A DNA stretch of 64,000 nt from Luzula sylvatica (lineage: Eukaryota > Streptophyta > Magnoliopsida > Poales > Juncaceae): positions 47,207,415 through 47,271,414 of the forward strand of contig OX326961.1 in assembly GCA_946800325.1 (NCBI GenBank), read 5' to 3'. Below are positions 35,520-48,500 of this stretch, piece by piece. The notes below the pieces were generated by a model that was not told the DNA's origin, made no database searches, and was given only the letters and a program-made list of their open reading frames with translations. The translations under genes and the position numbers were made by a program. Each line of letters begins with the position of its first letter. Positions within the stretch are counted from its first letter, which is position 1.

Positions 35520-37600
35520 GAGCTTATATATTACCTAGTTATGGTCTTATGAATCTAATTTTGTATTTGATGCAATAAATAAGTGTGACTGTGCGAGGAC
35601 AATCTGGATTAATGCAAATTTTAAATTAATATATTCGACTTCTGAGACTAATTTATTTAGGAAAATTATATGTTTACTTCCAAGTGTCATTGTCGATGTC
35701 TTTTTCTACTCATTTTGGTCGAGGAGACTCGAACTCATAATGTGTTCAAAATATAATTTTATTGGAAATTGTGAGTCTCGTTATTAGTTCAAAATATAAT
35801 TTTATGGGAAATTTTACTTGTCCTCGCAACTCTCTCACATCCTATATATGTATTTCAAGAAGAGTTTGTTGAAATAATTAGCAATCCAACTAAAACAAAA
35901 AAAAATGAATTAACTACTAAGTTTGACGTATTAATAAATGTACATCTTAATCAATTATTAATTCATTTATATATATAAATTTGATGTTAATTTGGTATTA
36001 ATTTAGTTATTGATTCATTAATCATAAACATCGTGATATTATATGACAACATCAAAAATAAAAGTCACGAGTTATTGAGGCATAATATGTGTCCTCTAAT
36101 TTTATTGTACTAAACACTCAAATAATTAGGATACGATACAATTAACAAAGGACGATTCCGATGTAACCGATTTCATACATTGAATACCAAGGGATATCAT
36201 CAAATCAAGATGGGTGAATTTGAGTTTTCTTGATCGAAATGCTTCAATACACCAAATTCTTTTGGACCGTCCAATCTTCGAGATCTAAGGTCAATATTAA
36301 TTAAAAGTAAATCTTGAAAATCGGATTTAGCAACACTCATTATGTAACCGGTTACCCATTATTTAGTTGGGGATAGATATGTAATATTGCGTTAAGTAAA
36401 AACTGCAAACTTAGATTGGTATTCAAACCGTCTGAACTCCTCTCCAATTCATATGTAGTGAACTTGCTATGAGAGCAAGACTAATGGAGAGGATTATAAT
36501 AGTATCCATCTAGAATTAGAGACACGCGATTATTTAGAGTGGAACAAATTGTCTTTATTCGGAGCACACAATATTTTAGTTGAAACTAGATACAATCAAT
36601 ATCATCATTTCCTAGATTATCATAATAAATAGTTTCAAAATTATTTTTTAATCATATTTAATTTTTCTGAACCCTTCTGATATTTTTTGTGAATTTAAAA
36701 TTACCCATACATGTTTTCTGCACATATAATAATTTGAAGAAAATAAAGACGACTATATATTATATTTTATACACTTTTAATATTTCAGTTATCATATTGT
36801 TATGAAACACCGATATCAAATACAAAAAACAAACAACGATAAAAAAAAAAATATGCACCTTAAAAATATTTTGGTTGAGAAAAATATAATTTTGACAAGA
36901 ATGAGTATACTTTGGCGAAACAAAATTAAGCAACTTGAAAATAGCGGAATAATAATATTATGAAAAAAATCTACTTTTGATCCTTATCTTTTCATTTAAA
37001 ATTCAATTATCTAACGTTGTAATTTGATCAACCAATTTCTTTATCTTTTTTAATTGGTCGATCAATCAAATTTTTTATTTTTTTTAATTTGATTTTTGGA
37101 TCATTCCAACACCAAAATGATGATTGGACTGTTCAATCGTAACGTGACAACACATGACATGACATATTCGGTGTCATGATAAGTCATGACATGTTATATT
37201 TGATGTCGTGACAATATTAATTTTATTTCGACGTGTTTCATTCCGTACTTGTCGATTTGTCTTTACACGTGACGTTTCTTAAATCTTGCACCACTGGCTC
37301 TCTTTGCACCAACAGGTTCGATTCACCCTTTTACATACAAGTCCTTCTATTTATCCATAATCTCATTCTTATTTCCATCCTTATTATTTTTAATTCTTTT
37401 TCTAATGGCGAGAATTAAGTAGAGGAAGAGAACTGACTCGATCAGGTAAATTCAACTGGTACGAGAAGTAAAATCAAGGGTAAATATGAGTCTCGGTAAA
37501 TACGAGGCCATCACTCCTCGCAGTATATATGTGATATTAATATTTTCGGAAGGGTAAATATGACATTGTGGGTACGAATCTTAGAATCCGTCTCAGTTAA

Positions 37601-37602
<2 letters not shown>
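35520..37602. other. Intergenic, no supported gene
   Basis: AT-rich. On the minus strand near 35722-35745 there is an isolated B-box-like GAGTTCGAGTCTCC, perhaps a SINE scrap. A 61-codon ORF at 37233-37418 has no recognisable feature. Confidence 0.45.

Positions 37603-37672
<70 letters not shown>
37603..37672. repeat. (AT)n microsatellite
   Basis: Perfect AT tract of about 70 bp; the overlapping ORF reads Tyr-Ile repeats and is an artefact. Confidence 0.95.
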
Positions 37673-37674
<2 letters not shown>

Positions 37675-38430
37675 CATTGTTTATTTGGTTTGTACATAAA
37701 TCAGATGGCTCGAGATGGTGTACACACTTCCTTAAATGGAGTTGATTGATTTATTCCATACACTTGGTTCACAGTTAGCCTTAATATGGAATGATTTTTT
37801 TTCGTTTCCACAAGTATAAAATATTAAAAATTAATTTTATCAAAACATAGATTTATCATTTTTGTATATTTATTATTATTGCAGGATAAATAAATTTGAT
37901 TTTCATAATTTTACTGAGCATATCATTTAAAAAGAAAAAACCATTATATTTATCTGAGATTATTTTCAAGTCCATAAACCCAAAATCTCTAATTACACGT
38001 TTATCTATCCAATTTGAGTGACCAAATTCTAATTTGTACAATCCAAATTCAAATCCAATTCCAGCTCCGAGTGACTTCGCACAAGAGAGTTTTAGACCCC
38101 AAAACCTAAAAATCCTCAAAAGTATAATAAAAAAAATTTAGGTCAAATTTGATAATTTAACCACCAACATATCCAGCATAGAAAAAATAATATTTGTAGA
38201 ATTAATAGAAAAATTAATGATAATAATTATACACTCGCCTGATGATGGTTTTATCAAAATGGAAAAGAAAAATCAAAATACAGTAGAAAAACACCCATAC
38301 TATGTACCAATTTAAATCTCTTCTTATTTTCTTATAAATTATAATTACATTATTATTCAACACAAATTTATTAAAATAATATTAATATATCCGCACCCTA
38401 GGGCGAGTATTTTCTTAGTAATTTGAAATG
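37673..38430. other. Intergenic, no supported gene
   Basis: AT-rich. A minus-strand 87-codon ORF (37856-38119) has no motif. A phrase CCGCACCCTAGGGCGAG near 38390 recalls a Helitron 3' hairpin but lacks a proper CTRR end. Confidence 0.4.
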
Positions 38431-38670
38431 TCACATTTCCTTCTCCGGCTCTAGGTCACTTTTTCAGTTACTAAAAATTGTCACATTTATTTCTCCGTCT
38501 CTAGGTCACTTTTTCAGTTACTAAAAATTGTCACATTTATTTCTCCGTCTCTAGGTCACTTTTTCAGTTACTAAAAATTGTCACATTTCTTTCTCCGTCT
38601 CTAGGTCACTTTTTCAGTTACTAAAAATTGTCACATTTCTTTCTCCGTCTCTAGGTCACTTTTTCAGTAA
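38431..38670. repeat. 50-bp minisatellite, nearly five units
   Basis: Units start at 38431, 38481, 38531, 38581 and 38631 with TCACATTT, and carry CTCTAGGTCACTTTTTCAGT. They differ only in a few bases. The last unit is partial. The array lies just beyond the stop codon of the minus-strand membrane-protein gene, so it probably forms part of its 3' UTR or terminator region. Confidence 0.95.
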
Positions 38671-38689
38671 TTTTATAACAACAAAATTG

Positions 38690-39636
38690 TTAGTTTTCAT
38701 CTTGCAACTCTGACTTGAATACATTATAGCAGAAAAGCCCGGATAAAAGAAAAGTCACCGTCTCGACTCCACAGGTCAAGGTAAAAGACCAAGACGATTC
38801 GCTTGCAAAACAAGCCACCATATAGCAAGGGAGAAACGGTATTATTATCAAAGATATTATTGCAAGCATCCGTTTTTTGTCCACATCAGTTTCTTGTAAT
38901 ATCATTCCGCAAAGTCCAAATATGATCGCGATGATTAACAGAGAAACTACGCGCCGTGCCCCAAAACCCGCATCTGATGCTGAGTTAGCCTTGTATTGAA
39001 TCACGACCCAGAGAGCGAAAAATAAAAACATTAAAAAATAGTATACGTAACCAGTGTCGTAATTTTCCTTTTCCTTGATCTGTTTCAGTCTGGCAGTTTC
39101 TAGTAGGGACAATTCACTTAGCAATTCAGAATCCTTTTCAAGATCATTGGACCCTGAAGTTTGGAGAAACAACATACAAATACTCAGATTAAAGTTTAAT
39201 TTAACATGAATTTTCAAATAAATTGAATGAACTTACAATTAGAAAAGTACATTTGTCGTTTCCATATCGCGTAAGCATTGATTGAACGTGCAACAAATCC
39301 TAAGACGATCAAAAGTAGAAACCAAGGAATGCACTGCCAAGCCTTTTCAAAAGGGCTTTGGTGGGACTTAAAAACAAAATAGCCTCGCCCAAAGAAATTG
39401 ATTGCATAAATAATCCACAACATTGTGTATGGAGATTCCGAGATATCGATAGGTTTCTTCATTCTTCTTATTCGTCGGAGGGCTTGTTCGACTACTGGAT
39501 ACAATGATGCATGTAAATTGTGGACGGTCGGTACGAGACTGAAATCTGTGCATGATTTTTGGTACATTAGGTCTGATAAAACTTTCCCTTCCAAATCAAA
39601 ATCAAAATTAATGTATTGTTTTGAATTCGTTGGCTC
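38690..39636 (-). CDS. Multi-pass membrane protein of unknown function (5' end unresolved)
   Basis: Two exons join cleanly in frame: 39636-39237 and 39153-38690, with a GTAAGT donor and a TTCAG acceptor, giving TTTTCTAATT|GG across the joint. From the first in-frame ATG in exon 2 (MYQKSCTDFS) the product would be 264 aa. Hydrophobic segments are visible at MLWIIYAINFFGRGYF, PWFLLLIVLGFVARS, YYFLMFLFFALWVVI, VVSLLIIAIIFGLCGMI, AIISLIIIPFLPCYMVACF and FTLTCGVETVTFLLSGLF, so five or six membrane spans are likely. Between spans two and three lies a charged, coiled-coil-like stretch (LSELSLLETARLKQIKEKE). I do not recognise the family. An acceptor TTGTAG lies directly before exon 2, implying an upstream exon; the candidate at 39821-39977 does not join in phase. 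Confidence 0.65.
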
Positions 39637-39820
39637 CTACAAATTGAAATTAATAAATGTTAACTTTTAATTGTTTATATATCCTTAAAAGAGATGGAAT
39701 AGGACATACAATCTCATTTCAAGTCTACATCACAATCAGAAACATTTAATTTTGAACATATATTGTGGCATCCTATTAAAAATAAAGAAAATCTTACGAA
39801 TAATTATTTTCCTATTTTAC

Positions 39821-39977
39821 CTTTGTGGTCTTCAACCAACACACTCATCTCGTGATCTTGTTGCTTGTCTGATATCTCGTGCATTATTGTGGTCTGTATA
39901 GGAAATTCGATGATGAATTCGTGTTTCGTTGAAGAATCCATGAACTTCACAAAGTGATAATCTTTAGAAATTTCCAT
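39821..39977 (-). pseudogene. Candidate upstream exon of the membrane protein, out of phase
   Basis: An open segment on the same strand, starting at ATG 39977 (MEISKDYHFVKFMDSSTKHE) and ending at an AAAG|GTAAAA donor. Joining it to the exon at 39636 gives phase 1 into phase 0, and the resulting frame reaches a TAA within ten codons. Either a base has been gained or lost and the gene is broken, or the true first exon is different. Confidence 0.35.
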
Positions 39978-40055
39978 AAGTCGAGACTGATTCAGGATTT
40001 TATGATACGAAGAAGATAGATTAGGAGTGTATTTATGTTTTTTTCTTGGGTTCAC

Positions 40056-40322
40056 ATTTGTTTCATTTAGTTGTATCCTTTAGTTTTTTGTTTCCCTTTT
40101 TCTAGATCACACCTTCAACCAATGTTTTCCTCATTTAGGCATTCATAGTTGTTCAGTTTGCCAATAATATATGTATCATTTATGAACAATTAGGTATTAC
40201 AAAAGACATATTGACGTTCCGGTGAACAACCTGATTAATAATTGACGTATTATATATACATAATGCCCATATGTGTCCATAATGTGCGAACCAAACTCAT
40301 GGAGATGGTGGGTTAAACTTTC
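40056..40322. other. Intergenic
   Basis: No gene or repeat boundary seen. Confidence 0.4.
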
Positions 40323-40327
40323 ACAAA

Positions 40328-40545
40328 ATGCCTACAATGTGCGATAACAACAGTGTAATCTTAATATCAAAAAACCCAGTCCATCACTCAAAAACAAAGC
40401 ATATCGATGTCCCACATAATTTTATTAGAGATCACGTGAAGAAAGAAGACGAACTACACCATGTGGACACATTATATCAAATTGCCGACATTTTTACCAA
40501 GCCTCCATCACTCAAGAACGAAGCATATCGAGTCTCGCGCAGTGG
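40328..40545 (+). mobile_element. Copia retrotransposon RNase H fragment
   Basis: The translation contains CDNNSVILISKNPVHHSKT, KHIDVPHNFIRDHV and QIADIFTKP, the conserved C-terminal end of Copia polyprotein RNase H. There is no LTR, reverse transcriptase or integrase nearby, so it is an isolated remnant between two genes. Confidence 0.85.
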
Positions 40546-40633
40546 AAGTGATTGTCCAGTCGAGTTCCCAAATCCCATGATCACCCCGTCGACTCCAATG
40601 CACGAATATGAAGAACAAGGTGCCATATCGTGA

Positions 40634-41338
40634 TTAGATTAGGGTTCATGATGTTCTCCTTATTCCCCTTCTTAGATCTCCAGCAACATGTGCGTCCACA
40701 CGATTCGACACTGGCAATTCAGATCAATTTTTTGTCGTATGTACCGAAACGGTTTCAGTTAGACTCCAACTTCTCTTGGAACACAATCAAAAATGAAAAT
40801 AATATCTCATGTACCCGTATCCGATTCCACCGTGAGTTATTGTCGTCTATCGGACATACATACATACATGCATACATGCTTGCACATAAATTGAATTTTT
40901 TAGGACCTTAATTGTCCAAATTGGTTAAAAAATCGTTTGAATCGAAATATATTTTTTTTCATTTTAATTTTATTATATATTGTCATATTTGCGCCTTTAT
41001 TTTATTTACTAAACCATTAGATATCTTTTATTCGTAAGTAATGATTTATCTAGTCAAATTTTAGTGATACAAATGTGATACATGAACCAACATTTTGACA
41101 ACTCGTATTATTAATGGACTCAAAGCTGCCACTACCTTCTCCATTTATAATAACAAAAGATACTCCCATTATCGATTTATCACTAAATTGATATATTTGC
41201 TCTCTATACAAATCATCTCCATTAATATTCAAAGACAGGCGATTGAAGAAAAATACTCATCTCAGTTCATCTTTACTGTTGAAGGATAAAAGTGAGCTAA
41301 ATCCATTTCTCATCTGCTCGCTACTGAAATCTACAATC
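40634..41338. other. Upstream region of IBR3 with a shared repeat
   Basis: The phrase CACCGTGAGTTATTGTCGT followed by CTATCGG near 40828-40855 resembles CACCTTGAGTTGTCGTATATCGG at 58966-58988. Both lie downstream of Copia fragments and may be related LTR debris. No clear TATA box was found for IBR3. Confidence 0.4.
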
Positions 41339-44300
41339 ATGGCGGCAAGGACGTCGGAGCTGCTGAGACCTGTACAAGCGGCGAACGCATTCGACGAGGC
41401 GGTTTTGCTGCAGTACGCAGAAGCGAACGTAGAAGGCTTTCCTTCCGTGTCTGAACTGGAGAGCTTCTCAATCACTCAGTTCGGTCATGGCCAATCGAAT
41501 CCCACCTTCTGCCTCAAGGTCGTGGCGAAAGGGATTAATCCAGTTGTCAAGCTCTATGTTCTGAGGAAGAAACCGCCTGGCGTTATTCTCCAGTCTGCTC
41601 ATGCAGTCGAGAGAGAATTCAAGGTTAATTTTTTATGTTTCTTTCTTTCTTTTCTAGATCTGAATTACTCAAAAATAATGTCGTATTTACGTAATTTCAA
41701 TTAAATTGAACTGATCTCAAATCTTGAATCGGGATATCCTTGTAGATCAGCACCATGCCCTTTTCTTTGGAAAATGAACAATTACATCATCTCAAATTTT
41801 TGCATTTAAATATTCTTCAAATTCGGCCTATTTTTGTGTCAAACAGGTTCTTAAAGCCTTGGGTGATCACACAGACGTACCTGTACCGAAAGTATTTTGC
41901 CTCTGCAACGACTCTTCCATAATTGGAACCCCATTTTACATAATGGAGTATTTGGAGGGAAAGATTTATGCAGATAACAAATTAACAGTAATTATTCATC
42001 ATTATTATTAATTCCTTATATGCTTAATAATTCACCATTAATTTTTAAATTACTTATTTTAAATGACAGGGCGTGGAACCAGAGAAAAGAAGAGCGATAT
42101 ATCTCGAGGCAGCTAAAACCCTAGCTTCATTACACAAAGTCAATGTGGATAAAATCGGTTTGGAGAAATATGGCAGGAGAGATAACTATTGCAAGAGACA
42201 AGTTACTAATTAACTAATTAACTAATTAATCGTAACTTCACAAATACTAATTTTCTCGATTAAATATTTTATAATAATCTTTTTTTTGGTGTGATTTAGG
42301 TGGATAGATGGGAAAGACAATATCTTGCCTCAACTGGGGAAGGAAAACAAGTCCGGTACGATAAAATGCTTGAATTAGCCAATTGGCTAAAACAAAATGT
42401 ACCAGTTGATGACTCTTTAGCCTCTTCTGGTACCGGTTTGGTACATGGCGATTACAGGGTCGATAATCTCGTTTTCCACCCCACCGAAGTTAGTTCTCAT
42501 TTATCCATTTCATCCATTTATATATGGGAAAATATACTTGGCCCCCAAAACTCACTCAAACACCCTTGATGCGTCAATCGAGGGTGTTTAAATGGATTGA
42601 TTAGATTACTAATCAATGGTTAAATGGATTGATTTAATTAATGAGTCCAATCAATCCATTTAGGAATCTAATAAATCCATTTAAATACCCTCGATTGACG
42701 CATCAAAGATGTTTGGGTGAGTTTTGGGGGCCAATTATATAACCCCTTTATATATTACATTTCATAATATTTTGGGGTGTTTTATGTAATTTTGCAGAAT
42801 AGGGTGATTGGAGTGCTTGATTGGGAGCTTTCGACATTAGGAAACCAGATGTGTGATGTTGCATACAGCACGCTCGTATTTATTCTTATCATACTATCTT
42901 ATATATTTATTATTTATTAATATTTGATAATTATTTGGCATTATTTTTGTTTATTAGGCGTATATTATAGATGCTTCTCTAATCAAAGGAAACTCAATTG
43001 GAGGATTTGAATATGATGGAAAACCTGAGGGAATTCCTTCACTCGAAGAATATTTATCTGTTTACTGCTCCGTTTCTGTAAGTAAATAAAAACGTTTAAA
43101 AAAAATTAACTTTTTAGACCCATTTTGGTAATTTATTTATTTTATTTATTATTTTTAGGGGAAACCATGGCCCGCAGAGAACTGGAAATTTTACGTGGCA
43201 TTTTCGTTATTTAGAGGTGCATCTATCTATGCAGGAGTATTCCATAGATGGACTATGGTATTTATTATATTTATTTATCTTACTGTTTTATCGCTTTATT
43301 TTATTTTATTTTTATTTTTTGATTATCCAAGGGAAATGCTTCAGGGGGGGAGCGTGCTAAGTTCACTGGAAAACTCGCGAATTCTATGGTTGACCGTGCG
43401 TGGGAATTAATAAATCGCAAATCAGTCCTTTCTCCTCAACCCCCTCTTGGTAAGTTTTGCAAATAAGCCCCTCCATACTCATTGTATTTATTTAACTCAC
43501 ACATTTTTTGTTCTCGAGTCCAGACGTTTCAGCGAAAAATTCGGGGAAATTTGTGCCGAGTGAGAAGGTTGTAGAACTAAAAAATAAGTTGACAAAATTC
43601 ATGGAAGAGCATATATACCCATTCGAGAGTGAATTTTACGAATTAGCCCGATCTGAGAAAAGATGGACGATTCATCCTGAGGAAGAGCGATTAAAATCCT
43701 TGGCCAAGAAGCAAGGCCTTTGGAACTTATTCATTCCTGTAATCAATAAATTAATATTCATCCTCTCTTTTCAAACTATTTTTTTATTAATTTCGTACAT
43801 TATTTTTTATTTATTTTGGTAGTTGGATAGTGCGGCCAGAGCAAGAAAGATATTATTTGGGGGCAAAAATGAAAATAATGATTTATTACTCGGAGCAGGT
43901 TTATCAAATTTGGAATACGGGTATTTATGTGAAATTATGGGTCGGTCCATGTGTGCTCCACAAATATTCAATTGCGGCGCTCCTGATACTGGAAACACGG
44001 AGGTATGAATTATTAATTTATAATCAAAATAATGTATATAAAATATTTCGAAATTTAATAAAAAAATTTAATTAGGTTTTGTTGAGGTACGGGACGAAAG
44101 AGCAACAAGAGAAATGGTTAATACCTTTATTAGAAGGAAAGATTCGTTCAGGATTTGCAATGACCGAGCCACAAGTCGCTTCCTCTGACGCAACTAATAT
44201 CGAGTGCTCCATTGCCAGGTATTTTTGTAATTTTTATTAGTTTGCAAATATAACCCTACAAGTTGCACAATCGCTGAACTGTTTTTAAACAGACAAGGAG

Positions 44301-45279
44301 ATAACTATGTAATAAATGGACGAAAATGGTGGACTAGCGGTGCCATGGATCCTCGATGCAAAATCCTAATTCTAATGGTTAGACCCTCAAAATTTCAATA
44401 AATAATTAACACATACAAATAATATTATTATTCCACATTTATTTATTTATTTTTGTTGGCAGGGCAAGACAGATTTTAACGCACCGAAGCACAAGCAACA
44501 ATCGATGATTTTAGTGGACATCGACACGCCAGGTGTACAAATTAAGCGACCCTTATTGGTCTTCGGTTTCGACGATGCTCCTCACGGCCACGCCGAAATA
44601 ATTTTCGAAAATGTTCGGGTCCCCGCGCAAAATATACTTTTAGGCGAAGGCCGCGGTTTCGAAATCGCTCAGGTATCATAAAAAATTACAGAAAGATCCC
44701 TAAGTCATTCAAAATTACATAAAGGACCTGTATTGATTTATGAACAGGGGAGACTTGGTCCTGGAAGGCTGCACCATTGCATGAGATGCATCGGGTCCGC
44801 AGAGAGAGCCATGGACATGATGGTCGAAAGAGCTCTGAATAGGAAAGTCTTTGGAAAAATGATCGCACAGCACGGCTCCTTCCAATCAGATCTCGCCAAG
44901 TGTCGCGTAGATATTGAGCAAACCAGACTTTTGGTTCTGGAAGCTGCTGATCAACTCGATCGTTTCGGTAACAAGCAAGCCCGCGGAATCCTCGCTATGG
45001 CCAAGGTAATTAGTTAATTATTATTATTCCAAGGGTATTTATGTAAATTTACTTTAGGGACGGATATGTAATGTTTGTTTTGGACAGGTGGCGGCACCGA
45101 ATATGGCGTTGAGAGTTATAGATAAGGCAATGCAAGTACACGGTGCGGCTGGTTTGTCTTCTGATACGGTTTTGGCTCATATGTGGGCGAATTCGAGGAC
45201 ACTTAGGATTGCTGACGGCCCTGACGAGGTCCATTTGGGAACTATTGCTAAGCTCGAACTACAACGCTCCAAATTATAG
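41339..45279 (+). CDS. IBR3: IBR3-like acyl-CoA dehydrogenase/phosphotransferase (ACAD10 type), peroxisomal
   Basis: Plant IBR3 acts in peroxisomal conversion of indole-3-butyric acid to auxin. The 15 exons join in frame: 41339-41623, 41847-41987, 42070-42201, 42300-42488, 42798-42875, 42958-43077, 43159-43257, 43332-43449, 43524-43738, 43823-44002, 44076-44218, 44293-44377, 44463-44672, 44748-45005, 45088-45279. The product is 814 aa, close to the family length. The N-terminal half is an aminoglycoside-phosphotransferase-like domain with HGDYRVDN (235-242) and LDWE (256-259). The C-terminal half, from about residue 400, is an acyl-CoA dehydrogenase ([35 protein letters not shown]). It ends in SKL, a canonical peroxisomal targeting signal. 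I chose ATG 41339 over an in-frame upstream opening because its context and N-terminus (MAARTSELL) fit the family. Intron 4 carries a hairpin MITE. No damage is visible. Confidence 0.95.
42526..42746. mobile_element. Mutator-type hairpin MITE in IBR3 intron 4
   Basis: Long inverted arms: TTGGCCCCCAAAACTCAC near 42538 and GTGAGTTTTGGGGGCCAA ending at 42734. Inner arms contain GATGCGTCAATCGAGGG and CCCTCGATTGACGCATC. The 9-bp target duplication TTTATATAT (42517-42525 and 42747-42755) indicates the Mutator superfamily. Being intronic, it is transcribed with the gene and can fold into a hairpin of about 100 bp. Confidence 0.9.
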
Positions 45280-45325
45280 GTGATATTACAATGCTTTACT
45301 TGGAATATATAGACTTTATGATGAG

Positions 45326-45331
45326 AATAAA
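45326..45331 (+). terminator. Poly(A) signal of IBR3
   Basis: AATAAA 47 bp after the stop codon, in the 242-bp space between the convergent IBR3 and PME stops. Confidence 0.55.
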
Positions 45332-45521
45332 TTGGAGCTTTTAGTCCGAGTAATATAAATTCTATTATTCAATAATGTGGGAATTGTTCTTTCGAGGATT
45401 ACAAGATCGTAATATATAAGATCTATATCAAATAAATAATAATCGCAATTATGAACTACAATTTTTCTTATTTCAAAATGCGCGCAAATTCCAACCCAAT
45501 AAAATCGAAGAACTTTTTTAG

Positions 45522-48500
45522 CTAAAGACCCAACAAGAAGGGAAATTGAGTCCCAGCCAGCCAAGTATCCCCTTGAATGAAAGACGTGGTCGTAAAATTA
45601 CTCGCATCGATGCTACTATTAATCAAATGATAACCAGGCCAATTAACTCGACTAGTCGTGTTCGCACCGGGACCCGCATTCTTATATTCACCATAATACA
45701 ACGTGTCCAACGCGAATGTTCCGTTCCAAGGCAACCAACCAGCCGGATGGATCAAGCTCTCCATATACGACTGCAAGAAAATGGTCCTAGAATACAACTT
45801 CCACGGCCTGCCTAAATAAGTCGAGAAATTCGATTGCACCGGTATCAGATCCGCCGCGGCGGCAATCTTACACTTCTGAATCGAAATTCCCGTGTTTTGA
45901 TTCGGATCCTCCCTTCCTTGAGCGGTGAACACGTTTTTCTGATTCGGGTCGGGTTTTCGCGCGTATAAATTACAATTTTGAAACACGACGGCCGCGTCTC
46001 CGAAGATGAAGTCTACGGTGCCGTAAATGTCGCATTCGCGATAGAACTGACGAAGCGAGTGGGTGTATAGAGTGTCTTGGTAGCCTACGAAACTGCAATG
46101 GTAGAATGCGGTTAGATCTGCTCCGACTCGTAACGCGACTGCTTGGTGCTTGCTCGGTCCTGCGTAGTTCTCGATCGTTAAATCGCGTGCTAAGAAGTTG
46201 TTTCCTACCACCGCTGCGTAAATCGAAATATTTGGATTAAAATTTATATAAGGGGCCACATCACATGCATTTGATTAATATAGTTTGGGTATCGTTATCA
46301 TTGTTTATGATAATTTAGAGTTTATGTGATAATGACATTATGACAATAGCTACGTTGCTCCCCACAAAAAAACAAACCTTTTGTTTGTTATTCTGCCAGT
46401 TGATTTGGGGCACGCGTTATCTATCAAGGGACATTATTATAAATAATTAAGAAAAATGTTATCACGAGGGTTGTCATTTCTATGCCAAACAAATAACCAA
46501 ATGTAAAATTGACAAATTGTATATATTGGTCCCCAAGAAAAATATGTTTTAAAAGATATATCTTGTATAAATATTCGAATAAACTAAACAAACTTCAGAA
46601 GTACATTTGGGTCATTAGGCCTTTCTTTGAACATGACTCAAATTACACTAATAAAACTACTTTGTTGAACTATAAGAAAACTTGAATAATAATATATTTT
46701 AGAAAATAACTTTTTTAATCAATGCCATCAAAAGAAAGAAAGTAAAAATTAATCAAAAAGGAAAAGGAAAAGGGAAAGAGAAAAGAGAAAAATAAAAGAA
46801 GAATTCTTACCAAAGCACTTGCATGCATGATAATACGTATATATATTTAGATAGGGACCCTTATAATTAGTTAATTTTGCTTACAATACTCGAGGTTAAG
46901 ATATATTCGAATTTTATAATCCAAATTAGTACTCTATTAATAATGTCTTGTGAATTATATGAGTGGCTTAGACTCCTTTTTTGTGGACTTTTGTAGAAAA
47001 ATAGTACTCTACAGTCTCCACTGATTTATTGAATACTCTAATAACAAATTATCTAATATTTTTTTGTGGATATTTCAATTGCTTATTTTTAAGAAAATAA
47101 AAATATATTTGGGCATCACACCTAATTCAAATTTGTAATAATTTATGTAGTGAACGTTATATGACTTTGCCATTTTAATCCAAACATAATGATTAGAGAG
47201 ATAATATAATTAGGTGGCATGGTCCATTTATATACCAAACAAAACATGCCAAGTAAGCAAATTAAATGGGGGAATGATACGTTCACAGAAGTTAACCACC
47301 GAAGTAATACCGAAATTACTTATATACGAAAATTTTAGTGGGGCCCATAAGCATTTCATTCCATTTCTTTCCATTAAATTTCAATCGGTAGCATTTCGGT
47401 AGTAAACTTCGGTATGTGAAGCATTTTCCAATTAAATGTGTTCACACTTCCGAGTCCTTATAATGGACCATTGTAGTGAAGTAATTTTAATGATCAGATT
47501 AAATTAAAAATGGATAACCAAATCTAACCTAGCATTAATTTTCTTTAATAGATGGCAAGATAATCTAAGCTCAATACCTACTGATAAATTAATATTCCCT
47601 ATTCTGAAAAAAGACAAAAGGAGTTTTCTGAATGACATTCTTTTCAATTTAATTTACAAAAATAATGTTCTTATTCGTAGAAATATGGAGTTTGAGTTTG
47701 AATGAATTTGATGGGGTTGGTGAATCGAATCGAATCGAATCGAACCTGACATGAAGATACAGTGTGATATTGTATCAACCATTCAATTTAATTGGTACGA
47801 GCGAGCACTTCCAACAAACTTTAGTTCTCATCAGTCTCTGCTGACACCCCTTTATCTATCCCACGTATAAATGTCCCTTAACATTTTCCAAACAATAAAT
47901 TAGGAATTCTTTTTATAATGTTCTTAAATTTTCTTTAAATACTTAAAAAAAGTAGTCTCCTTAATTCATGTACATTTAAGAGCTTGTTTGGATGACCAAG
48001 GAATATCAAGTTTTTAATAAACAAGGAAAAATTTAGGATTTTTTTACTAAAGTTTGTTTGTACGTAACTTAGGAAAAATATGATAAGTTTTTGGTTATGA
48101 AAGTTCTAGTAATTTTTATATACAAATTTTGGAAAAAATAAAATGTATATTTTGACAAGTTTTTTCTAGAAATAAATTGGAAATTTTTTATATCTCTTCT
48201 CTTTTTTATTCCGGTATGTCCAAGTTTTGGCCTACGTGAATAATTATTTCATAAAAATGGTAAGAGTGAGAATATGTAGCTAACTTTAACACGTAAATGT
48301 GTATTAAATGAAGAGATTATGTATAATTTTCCCTTTTTTATTGATTTGCGGGCTCCATCTATCCACCAATAAACTTGCTCCACTAAATGATTTCTTCACC
48401 AGCTAACTACTAACCTCTTTGAGTTTCACATGATTCATACATTTATGGAAATTAAAAATCAACAATTAAAGACATAGTAAAATGTTTTTATAAGCTCATG

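Noticed and set aside
37560..37745. ORF rich in Tyr-Ile
   Set aside because: It translates an (AT)n microsatellite.
38130..38430. Possible Helitron 3' end near 38390
   Set aside because: The hairpin is weak and the terminus does not fit CTRR followed by T.
39425..39670. Plus-strand ORF opposite the membrane-protein exon
   Set aside because: Antisense shadow of an exon with a good splice structure.
45546..45815. Plus-strand ORF opposite the PME last exon
   Set aside because: Shadow of the PME coding sequence on the other strand.
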